Origin: Candidatus Kerfeldbacteria bacterium
Lineage (GTDB): Bacteria; Patescibacteriota; Patescibacteriia; SBBC01
Length of the DNA: 5,480 nucleotides
Assembly: GCA_903854795.1 (NCBI GenBank)
Contig: CAINXF010000208.1
Coordinates: forward strand, 1 to 5,480
Direction of reading: 5' to 3'
Under the pieces are notes generated by a model that searched no databases, had not been told where the DNA came from, and saw only the letters and a list, made by a program, of their open reading frames with translations. Within the stretch, counting starts at the first letter, position 1. Every line of letters begins with the position of its first letter. This document shows positions 1 through 5,480 of this stretch, piece after piece. The translations under genes and the position numbers were made by a program.

Positions 1-387
1 CTGATCGATGATCATCCCTTTCGTCTTGCGTGAGAACCACGCAAAGATGACCCCACTGACAAGGCCAACACACGCATTGAACGCCAACGTACTCATCCAC
101 CGTACGATGACCTGGTTGAAGTAATAGTTCGAGAACGGTGGGAAATACAACTTGCATGCGATACCACAGGACTTCTGATGCCATACTACCCAGTATGACA
201 CGATGACAAACACAAGCTGCACCAACGCGATCACCACATAGCCGAGGAACAGGCGTTTTCCATACCGTGCCGAAAGGTCCCTACGTCGCGCCATGACACG
301 CCCGACCACCAAAAACATCACTGCAAACATCACGCCATCCAAGCGTGAGGCGGTGATGAATTTGAATGCACCGATAAGCCAGTCCAT
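1..387 (-). CDS. Polytopic membrane protein, 3' partial, function unknown
   Basis: An open frame starts at ATG 387 (MDWLIGAFKF) and runs without a stop to the left window edge: 129 residues visible, C-terminus missing. Three membrane spans are apparent at about 15-32, 47-69 and 97-117. The basic loop RVMARRRDLSARYGKR between spans 1 and 2, and SRKTKG after span 3, place those segments in the cytoplasm by the positive-inside rule, with the N-terminus and the 70-96 loop outside. That outer loop contains a CGIAC pair (Cys74, Cys78) and many aromatic residues. The frame begins 5 bases after the TAG of the cysteine-rich protein gene, so the two are probably co-transcribed. No clear Shine-Dalgarno is visible. 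I do not recognise the family; the missing C-terminal half may decide it. Confidence 0.75.
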   Translation of the reverse strand, partial: MDWLIGAFKFITASRLDGVMFAVMFLVVGRVMARRRDLSARYGKRLFLGYVVIALVQLVFVIVSYWVVWHQKSCGIACKLYFPPFSNYYFNQVIVRWMSTLAFNACVGLVSGVIFAWFSRKTKGMIIDQ

Positions 388-392
388 GCGAA

Positions 393-992
393 CTAAGTAC
401 CCCATGCGGTCTTCTCGAACACTTCCTGCGTCGAATCGATCACCACGATGCTCACACCGCTGGTCGCGGTGAGGTAATTACGGAACCCCCAGACGCACTG
501 ATCAAGCGGCGCATCGTAGTGATAGAGGGCAATGGTCACTTCTTTGGTACCCTGCGTCAGACCGGCCCGCTGGGCTTCGGCAAGCGCCTCGGCCGCAGTC
601 ATATTTGCATCCGCCTCCGGACACAACGTTGCTTGCGCCGACGTCTGCGCGGCAACGACAAAACGCAAAGGCGGGCCGTTCGTCGACACGTTCGTATTCG
701 TGCTGTTCGTATTCGACGCGCCTGAATCCGTGCTCCCCGTTGGAACGTCAATAGCACTGCAATCCTGCGGACAGCTTTCGGGCGTCTCGGGCTTAGGACA
801 GTTCGTCGACTGGCACGCGACGTTCTCACAGATTCCATCACCACATGACGCTTTCACGACGTTCGCGTTCGTGGTGTTCGTCGCATGTTGGTGCACAATC
901 ATACGCCACGCGACGTATCCCGCGAGGACGATGCCAACAACCAATACGACGTACGGCACGAAGTACCAAGGCGTGCGTTTCTTCGTGGTCAT
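393..992 (-). CDS. Single-pass membrane protein with cysteine-rich extracytoplasmic region, function unknown
   Basis: This 199-aa protein is not recognised as a named family. It starts with a basic tail (MTTKKR), then one membrane span at about 11-33, so the remainder should lie outside the cytoplasm. Six cysteines follow at 50, 55, 60, 65, 74 and 78, in a CGDGIC...CPQDC arrangement reminiscent of small disulfide modules on surface proteins. A Ser/Thr/Asn-rich linker (about 85-107) leads to a C-terminal domain (about 108-199) with two more cysteines (124, 166). The ending CVWGFRNYL...VSIVVIDSTQEVFEK faintly resembles PepSY-type folds (inference only). The ATG at 992 is preferred over the longer frame to 1061 because it makes an exact ATGA overlap with the asnS stop and places the span near the N-terminus; AGG lies 8 bases upstream. 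The next gene starts 5 bases after its TAG. Confidence 0.8.
   Translation of the reverse strand: MTTKKRTPWYFVPYVVLVVGIVLAGYVAWRMIVHQHATNTTNANVVKASCGDGICENVACQSTNCPKPETPESCPQDCSAIDVPTGSTDSGASNTNSTNTNVSTNGPPLRFVVAAQTSAQATLCPEADANMTAAEALAEAQRAGLTQGTKEVTIALYHYDAPLDQCVWGFRNYLTATSGVSIVVIDSTQEVFEKTAWGT
690..715. repeat. Tandem 11-bp repeat encoding the Asn/Thr linker
   Basis: GTTCGTATTCG occurs at 690-700 and again at 705-715, a 15-base period equal to five codons. Related GTTCG-rich sequence recurs near 859-881 in the same gene. Both places encode Asn/Thr/Val-rich low-complexity stretches (SNTNSTNTNVSTN and NTTNANVV). It is best read as slippage-prone linker coding sequence rather than a separate element. 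Confidence 0.6.
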
Positions 993-2284
993 GGTCGTAA
1001 CCTGTTCATAAGTCTTGGAAACGGTATACTCTCGCGCACATGGTCGAGTCCGCAAATCCACGTCACCAGACGCTCAAGGCCGATACCGAATCCAGAATGC
1101 GGCACGCTCCCGTACCGTCGAAGGTCGAGATACCACTGGTAATCCTCTTCGCGCAGGCCGAAATCCTTGATCCGCTGCTTCAACACCGCTTCGTCGTCGA
1201 TACGCTGCGATCCGCCGATAACCTCACCGTATCCCTCCGGCGCGATAAGATCGTCGTTGAGCACGTAGCCAACATTATCAGGGTCCGGCTTCATGTAAAA
1301 CGCCTTAATACTCGCCGGGTAGCGGGTGATGAACTGCGGTTGTGGGCATGCCTTCGAGAGCAAAGTCTCTTCGTCACCGCCGAGATCATCACCGTCTTTT
1401 ATGGTAGCACCGAGTTTTTTTAGCGTCGCGATCGCATCCGTATACATGACCCGAGGAAACGGCGCCTTGATCGCTTCAAGCGGTGCCATGTCTCGCTCGA
1501 GTATCGCGAATTCGTTACGCCGCTCCGCAAGCACACGACCGATAACGAACATGACGAGTCGCTCCTGGATGTCCATGTTCTCGTCGGACTCAACGAACGA
1601 CGCTTCGGCATCGAGCATCCAGAACTCCGTGAGATGACGTCGCGTCTTCGACTTCTCCGCGCGGAACGTCGGGCCGAAATCATACACGCGTCCAAGTGCC
1701 GCTGCCGTCGCCTCGATGTACAGCTGACCGGTCTGTGCGAGGTACGCATCCTCGCCGAAGTAGTCGGTCTTGAACAACGACGAGGTACCCTCGGCAGCCG
1801 TGGGCGTCAGTATCGGCGAATCCGTCAGCACAAAGCCCATCTCGTGCATGGCATCGCGCATAGCGCGCTCGATGGTATCACGTACGAGAAGGATAGCGGT
1901 CTGCCGTTTCGATCGAAGCCAAAGGTGGCGCTGGTCGAGCAAAAAATCGACACCGTGCTCCTTCTTGCCGATCGGATATTCCTCTGCTCGCTGTACGCAC
2001 ACCACCATGGCCGCATCAAGCTCGACGCCTTCGGGACTTCGCGCGTCTTCGCGTAGCACGCCGGTCACGATTACGCTCGACTCGATGGTCACGTTCTTCG
2101 CGGCAGTCCAGTCACCGTCCGATACTTGATCCTTCGCAACCACGGCCTGGACGGTGCCCGTACCGTCGCGCAACTGGAGGAACACGATACTGCCCGATGA
2201 CCGGACGTTGTACGCCCAACCACGGACCGTCACTTTCGTGCCGATCGCGGTACGTGCATCGTTCAAGCGGAAATCGTCCTGCAT
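989..2284 (-). CDS. asnS: Asparaginyl-tRNA synthetase
   Basis: Cytoplasmic class IIb synthetase that charges tRNA-Asn (431 aa from the ATG). An N-terminal OB-fold anticodon-binding domain (about 15-105, with VRGWAYNVRSSGSIVFLQLRDG) precedes the catalytic core. Motif 1 lies around TDSPILTPTAAEGT (155-167). Motif 2 is at 204-227, FRAEKSKTRRHLTEFWMLDAE, with Arg208. Motif 3 is GFGIGLER at 398-405, with Arg405. HLTEFWMLDAE, YPASIKAFYM, GEVIGGSQR and YLDLRRYGSVPHSGFG are asparaginyl-type; AspRS has a different set, such as a GWG motif 3. The EGT...YFGEDAYLAQTGQLY stretch is like the EGT-bearing AsnRS group. Two starts are possible: GTG at 2293, giving a 4-base GTGA overlap with ftsX, or ATG at 2284. 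I prefer the ATG because AAAGGTG (2299-2293) lies 8 bases upstream and would be buried by the GTG start. The 3' end overlaps the next gene by ATGA. Confidence 0.95.
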   Translation of the reverse strand: MQDDFRLNDARTAIGTKVTVRGWAYNVRSSGSIVFLQLRDGTGTVQAVVAKDQVSDGDWTAAKNVTIESSVIVTGVLREDARSPEGVELDAAMVVCVQRAEEYPIGKKEHGVDFLLDQRHLWLRSKRQTAILLVRDTIERAMRDAMHEMGFVLTDSPILTPTAAEGTSSLFKTDYFGEDAYLAQTGQLYIEATAAALGRVYDFGPTFRAEKSKTRRHLTEFWMLDAEASFVESDENMDIQERLVMFVIGRVLAERRNEFAILERDMAPLEAIKAPFPRVMYTDAIATLKKLGATIKDGDDLGGDEETLLSKACPQPQFITRYPASIKAFYMKPDPDNVGYVLNDDLIAPEGYGEVIGGSQRIDDEAVLKQRIKDFGLREEDYQWYLDLRRYGSVPHSGFGIGLERLVTWICGLDHVRESIPFPRLMNRLRP

Positions 2285-2289
2285 GGGGG

Positions 2290-3210
2290 TCACACCTTTA
2301 AGTACCGACCCACGGCGATCCCCGCGCTCACCATTGAGAGCAGGAGCGCACCGACGAGCGGTCCCCAGAAAATGGAGAAGAAATGATTAAGGAAGTAGGC
2401 GGTCATGTTGATGTCGTACCCCTGGAACAGCGCGGTGAACCAGTGCGAGAGCAGCAGGATTCCCCCGATAATCACACCCGATGCGAGCGCGGCCGCAAGG
2501 ATACCGATGCAGACGCTCTCGATGAGAAACGGACCGCGGACGAACCAATTCGATGCGCCGACGAGCTTCATGATGCCGATCTCCTCACGATGCGAGTACA
2601 TTGCGATACGCATCGTGTTCACCACTACCAAAATGGCGATGATCGAAAAGATGATGGTGAGCGCCAAACTGAACCGGTTCACCGTGCGCGTGAAGTTCGA
2701 GAGCTTCTGGATCGCGATCTGATTCGACTCAAGCGACTTGCTTCCACTGTCGATGAACGGCGCGTATGCCTGGTCCTCGAACAGCTTTGAGATGCTCGAA
2801 TACTGCTCGAGCGACTTCGCCTGCACCTTGAGCGAGGGGCCGAACGGGTTCGCTGACAATGCATCAGTACCTTCGGTGATCGCTTGTTCGTCCGCATGCA
2901 TGCTCTTGAACAACTTGAGGTTGTCGGCCGCACTGATATAGGACACCGATGCGGTCTCAGGCAATTGCTCGAGCTTCGTCTTCAGGTCAAGTACGGTCTG
3001 TTCGGGCGTCTTCGGGACAAAGGTGACCACGACGTCGACCTTCGATTTGAGCACACCGATCGCCTGGTCGGTCACGACCTTGACGCCGGACAGTATACCG
3101 ACGAGCGTGATCGCCAGCACGAAGATGACGATGGTCACCGTCGACAGCCAGATATCACGCCAGAAGTTCTGGAGCGCGAATCGGACGATTCTTAACGATG
3201 AGGTGAACAT
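2290..3210 (-). CDS. ftsX: Cell division transmembrane protein FtsX
   Basis: Membrane partner of FtsE (306 aa). It has the standard four-segment layout: TM1 at about 20-43, a large extracytoplasmic loop at about 44-175, TM2 at about 180-204, TM3 at about 228-255 and TM4 at about 280-303. The cytoplasmic loop after TM2 contains REEIGIMKLVGAS followed by VRGPFLIE, the characteristic FtsX coupling region that docks on FtsE. The outer loop is the part that in studied bacteria contacts peptidoglycan hydrolases or their activators (EnvC, PcsB, RipC, CwlO); which partner applies here is unknown. I chose the ATG at 3210 rather than the longer frame to 3258 because the extra 16 residues would overlap ftsE, and the ATG sits one base after the ftsE stop (TAG-T-ATG). 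No good Shine-Dalgarno precedes it, consistent with translational coupling. Confidence 0.96.
   Translation of the reverse strand: MFTSSLRIVRFALQNFWRDIWLSTVTIVIFVLAITLVGILSGVKVVTDQAIGVLKSKVDVVVTFVPKTPEQTVLDLKTKLEQLPETASVSYISAADNLKLFKSMHADEQAITEGTDALSANPFGPSLKVQAKSLEQYSSISKLFEDQAYAPFIDSGSKSLESNQIAIQKLSNFTRTVNRFSLALTIIFSIIAILVVVNTMRIAMYSHREEIGIMKLVGASNWFVRGPFLIESVCIGILAAALASGVIIGGILLLSHWFTALFQGYDINMTAYFLNHFFSIFWGPLVGALLLSMVSAGIAVGRYLKV
2293..2299 (-). promoter_or_regulatory. Ribosome binding site deciding the asnS start (AAAGGTG)
   Basis: AAAGGTG is formed by the last codons of ftsX (Lys-Val) and ends 8 bases before the ATG at 2284. It would overlap the alternative GTG start at 2293 and so could not serve it. 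This favours the 431-residue form of AsnRS. Confidence 0.5.
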
Positions 3211-3211
3211 A

Positions 3212-3892
3212 CTAGAGAATATACTTACCACTCTTTTGGTCTGCAATGACCTGCCCATGGTCGAGCGTTATCACGCGCTTCCGAAGCGTGTTGACGACCT
3301 CACGGTTATGCGTGACGAGGACCACGGTCGTGCCGAAACTATTGATGCGCTTCAGCAGGTCGATGATGTCCTGCGCGTTAATCGAATCAAGGTTGCCGGT
3401 CGGCTCGTCAGCCACCAGGATCTTCGGCCGATGCACGAGCGACCGCGCGATCACGACGCGCTGCTGTTCGCCGCCCGAGAGCTGGTGCGGGAAACGGTCC
3501 TGCTTCGACTCAAGGCCGACGATCTTTAGCACCTGGGGCACGACCGACTTGATCTGCGTGTTCGACGCGCCCGACACCTCAAGCGCGAACGCGACGTTCT
3601 CGAGCACGGTCTTCCGCGGTAGCAGCTTGAAATCCTGGAACACGACGCCTATCTGGCGACGTAGCATTGGCACGTCACTGTGCTTGATGCCGGTGATGTC
3701 CCAGTCACCGATGACCACACGACCCTTCGTCGCGCGCTCCTCGGCTATGATGAGCTTTGCCATCGTCGTCTTTCCCGATCCCGACTGGCCGACGATCGAC
3801 ACGAACTCACCCGCCGTGATGGTCAGGGATATGTCCTTCACGCCGACGATGTCTTTTTGGTATAGCTTGGTGACGTTATCGAATGTGATCAT
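3212..3892 (-). CDS. ftsE: Cell division ATP-binding protein FtsE
   Basis: Cytoplasmic ABC ATPase (226 aa, normal family length) that pairs with FtsX to control septal peptidoglycan hydrolysis. All nucleotide-binding elements are visible: Walker [10 protein letters not shown] at 35-43, Q-loop Gln86 in [13 protein letters not shown] signature LSGGEQQR at 138-145, Walker B ILVADEP ending at Glu163-Pro164, D-loop GNLD at 166-169, and the switch His195 in VTH. The start [11 protein letters not shown] is typical of FtsE, and the stretch [10 protein letters not shown] after Walker A matches the FtsE-type 'EE-pT-G' pattern rather than that of lipoprotein-export (LolD/MacB) ATPases. The immediately following ftsX confirms the assignment. 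The gene begins 15 bases after the carboxypeptidase stop and ends one base before the ftsX ATG, so the two are almost certainly co-translated. All catalytic residues are intact. Confidence 0.97.
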   Translation of the reverse strand: MITFDNVTKLYQKDIVGVKDISLTITAGEFVSIVGQSGSGKTTMAKLIIAEERATKGRVVIGDWDITGIKHSDVPMLRRQIGVVFQDFKLLPRKTVLENVAFALEVSGASNTQIKSVVPQVLKIVGLESKQDRFPHQLSGGEQQRVVIARSLVHRPKILVADEPTGNLDSINAQDIIDLLKRINSFGTTVVLVTHNREVVNTLRKRVITLDHGQVIADQKSGKYIL

Positions 3893-3895
3893 GGC

Positions 3896-3900
3896 CCTCC
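3896..3900 (-). promoter_or_regulatory. Ribosome binding site of ftsE (GGAGG)
   Basis: The minus strand reads TTTGGAGGGCC directly before the ftsE ATG. This is the best Shine-Dalgarno match in the window, but only three bases separate GGAGG from the start codon, shorter than the usual 5-9. The ftsE start is otherwise firm, since [11 protein letters not shown] is the family's normal N-terminus. The site lies in the 15-base gap after the carboxypeptidase stop. Confidence 0.7.
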
Positions 3901-3907
3901 AAATCGA

Positions 3908-5480
3908 TCATGTCCAGGTATAGTTTGCGAACGTCCAATTCATGAGCATGTTAGCATCACTAAAAATTCTATTCTTATTAGTGACTTTGAGCAATACCAC
4001 AACAACCTCATTTCCCTTCGTATTCTTCCCGCGCAATACAAATGTGTTCTGCGCTTCGTCAATGTATCCAGTCTTTGCGGCTACGATAGAGAACGATGTC
4101 TTGCCGAAAAGCATATCCGTGGTCTTAACCGTATGGACGCACGTGCCATTCTTCTGTTTGTACGCTGGCAAACAAACGTTATTATTCGAAGTGAACGTAT
4201 AACTACCAGTACTTGTAATTTTCTTTATGGTCGGATAGGTGTTTGGAAAAATGGTCGCCATAACCGCAAGATCTTTAGCGCTGCTTTTGTTCCCTGCTTT
4301 GAGTCCCGTAGGATCCACATACGATGTGTTAGTAAGTCCGAGTGCGACCGCTTTATCGTTCATTTTCTGCACGAACTGCTTGCGGGGCATGCCGGTCGCA
4401 TCTGCAAGCGCCATCGTCGCATTATTCGCAGAACCTACCAATGAAGCATACAGCAGATCATTTAACGTCAACTGCTCACCATCAATAACATGCAAGTAGT
4501 CGTAACCAGTAGTACTAGTTTTCGAATTGTACGTCACAATATTCGTTAAGACTGGTTTCATATCCAGAAACACCGCCGCAGACATAAGCTTCGTCAAGCT
4601 TGCGATCGACAATTGAGCGTCAGAGTTCTTTCCGACAAGCTTTTGGCCTGACGACACGTCGACGACGATCGAGGCGGTTGCTGCCGTCGTCGGAATTTTT
4701 ACTCCATGGTAGGTCGGTGCCGCAGTCGTAGTCGGCGTCAGTGTGGGCGTCACGACCGGCTCTTCCGGAGCGGGTGTGGATTTATCGCCGGGCTGCGCGA
4801 TCTCGACGCGGACGCGTGCTACGCCCTTCCATGTTGGCTGGATGCGCGCGAACGATGGCGTCGACAGGTCGATGACCGTCGGATAACGGAACCCACCGGT
4901 GTCCATCACCTTCACGATCACCACCTTGTTGTTGTCCAGGTTGGTGACCTTCAACGACGTGCCGTACGGGTACGAGTTCGACGCGGCGACCATCGTCGAC
5001 TTCGTCTTCCGCGTGTAGGTCCCGTAGTAGGTCGCGATGCCTTCTTGGACCGTCGAGCTCTGAAACAGCGCCACCGTGAACGCGGCCTTGTCATCGGCTG
5101 AAGCAACGATGGAGCCGTTCGCCTTCAGCTGACTTCCAAGTTGTTCCCATGACAATCCATCAGGGGACAATTTACCGATCCACGTCACAAAGCCGGGCTG
5201 CGGCACGGCAAACTGGAACGCCAATGGCACAAGGAGCGGCGCCGTATCGGTCAAACCCGTGACGGCAATGGAATATGCATCGCTTGTCCGCACCATCGTC
5301 CCCCACGCGGGCAACGTGGTCGGCTCGACTCGGCTCACGGACACCTTCGAAGGCACCGCGAACGTTCCTCCTCCGATCATCAGCCTGAATTGACCTGTCG
5401 GTTCTGAAAAAGTGTACCCTTTCGACAACGTGTCCGTCGAAAAAGAAATGGTCTTTAGTGGCGCGGTATCCGCGGATACC
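3908..5480 (-). CDS. Secreted RlpA-like barrel / S11 D-Ala-D-Ala carboxypeptidase fusion, 5' partial
   Basis: Probable extracytoplasmic peptidoglycan enzyme that trims the terminal D-Ala of stem peptides. Residues are numbered from the TTG codon at 5428. The S11 (penicillin-binding) part spans about 245-506 and has all three active-site motifs: SLTK at 277-280 (nucleophile Ser277), SAN at 333-335 and KTG at 452-454, plus DPTGL and the SSAKDLA helix. Residues 129-210 form an RlpA-like double-psi beta-barrel ([20 protein letters not shown] with Asp176, VIDLS). A Pro/Thr-rich linker (about 212-242) joins the two. Residues 1-125 look like an all-beta module, perhaps ZU5-like. The TTG at 5428 is an unlikely start: the frame stays open to the window edge with no ATG or GTG, and the mature-looking N-terminus needs a signal peptide; VSA-D near 5470 could be its cleavage site. 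No C-terminal membrane anchor is seen. The gene stops 15 bases before ftsE. The S11 half is markedly AT-richer than the rest. Confidence 0.9.
   Translation of the reverse strand, partial: VSADTAPLKTISFSTDTLSKGYTFSEPTGQFRLMIGGGTFAVPSKVSVSRVEPTTLPAWGTMVRTSDAYSIAVTGLTDTAPLLVPLAFQFAVPQPGFVTWIGKLSPDGLSWEQLGSQLKANGSIVASADDKAAFTVALFQSSTVQEGIATYYGTYTRKTKSTMVAASNSYPYGTSLKVTNLDNNKVVIVKVMDTGGFRYPTVIDLSTPSFARIQPTWKGVARVRVEIAQPGDKSTPAPEEPVVTPTLTPTTTAAPTYHGVKIPTTAATASIVVDVSSGQKLVGKNSDAQLSIASLTKLMSAAVFLDMKPVLTNIVTYNSKTSTTGYDYLHVIDGEQLTLNDLLYASLVGSANNATMALADATGMPRKQFVQKMNDKAVALGLTNTSYVDPTGLKAGNKSSAKDLAVMATIFPNTYPTIKKITSTGSYTFTSNNNVCLPAYKQKNGTCVHTVKTTDMLFGKTSFSIVAAKTGYIDEAQNTFVLRGKNTKGNEVVVVLLKVTNKNRIFSDANMLMNWTFANYTWT
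5465..5480. repeat. Perfect 16-bp palindrome at the window edge
   Basis: GGTATCCGCGGATACC equals its own reverse complement over all 16 bases, with no spacer. It ends exactly at the last base, so it could be longer. It lies inside the open frame of the RlpA/S11 gene, encoding the VSADT region near the presumed signal-peptide cleavage site. Whether it binds a regulator or is coincidental cannot be told from the sequence. Confidence 0.6.

Noticed and set aside
8..17. 10-bp palindrome GATGATCATC near the left edge
   Set aside because: Short palindromes of this size are expected by chance, and it lies in the coding sequence of the membrane protein.
532..1011. Plus-strand frame with hydrophobic Phe/Val runs opposite the cysteine-rich gene
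   Set aside because: The FVFVLFVF run is the antisense reading of the Asn/Thr-rich linker codons. The minus-strand gene has an ATGA junction, a membrane span and an ordered cysteine pattern.
2383..2790. Plus-strand frame opposite ftsX, rich in Asp, Arg and His
   Set aside because: The composition is that of an antisense shadow of a membrane protein; ftsX is unmistakable on the other strand and no ribosome binding site supports the plus frame.
3888..3914. Repeated GATCATG flanking the ftsE ribosome binding site
   Set aside because: It is only seven bases and is explained by the ftsE start codon context and the last codons of the upstream gene; too short to call an operator.
3246..3923. Long plus-strand open frame (225 codons) opposite ftsE
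   Set aside because: It mirrors ftsE over nearly its whole length, and the translation has no recognisable domain, is rich in Ser/Thr/Arg and fits GC-driven absence of stops opposite a real gene.
5420..5442. 7-bp inverted repeat (TTTCGAC / GTCGAAA) with a 9-base loop, considered as a terminator
   Set aside because: It lies within the continuous reading frame of the carboxypeptidase gene, has an AT-rich weak stem and lacks a proper U-tract at a gene end.
5429..5480. Treating the TTG at 5428 as the true start of the RlpA/S11 gene
   Set aside because: The frame remains open to the edge, the upstream residues continue the domain smoothly, and a secreted enzyme starting there would have no signal peptide.

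Overview
All recognisable genes lie on the minus strand and read right to left as one tightly packed run. In transcription order they are: a secreted cell-wall protein that joins an RlpA-like double-psi beta-barrel to an S11 D-Ala-D-Ala carboxypeptidase (5' end off the window), ftsE, ftsX, asparaginyl-tRNA synthetase, a single-pass membrane protein with a cysteine-rich outer part, and a polytopic membrane protein whose 3' end is off the window. The gaps are 15, 1, 5 (or a 4-base overlap, depending on the asnS start), an ATGA 4-base overlap, and 5 bases. No intergenic stretch exceeds 15 bases. I saw no tRNA, rRNA, CRISPR, insertion sequence, promoter or factor-independent terminator, so the operon's promoter and terminator are presumably outside the window.

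The host is a bacterium using TGA as a stop (three of the five visible gene ends), which argues against the TGA-recoded lineages. Gene content, very short intergenic distances, the CGDGIC-type cysteine motif next to an Asn/Thr-rich linker, and the multi-domain secreted S11 protein would suit a Patescibacteria (CPR) genome of moderate GC. This is an inference from style; nothing in the window settles the phylum.

Functionally, the right two thirds is a cell-wall/division module. FtsEX is an ABC-type complex that in other bacteria transmits cytoplasmic ATPase action across the membrane to peptidoglycan hydrolases. The gene immediately upstream encodes a probable peptidoglycan-modifying enzyme, so it is a reasonable candidate partner or co-regulated enzyme. 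asnS appears to be an operon passenger. The last two genes encode envelope proteins of unknown function, both with extracytoplasmic cysteines.

The most notable oddity is a base-composition break inside the RlpA/S11 gene. By hand count the S11-encoding part (about 3961-4560) is near 44% GC, whereas the part encoding the barrel and linker (about 4621-5040) is near 61%, and the adjoining 5' end of ftsE is about 60%. This suggests the carboxypeptidase domain has a different history from its surroundings. There is also a perfect 16-bp palindrome at the extreme right edge, inside coding sequence.
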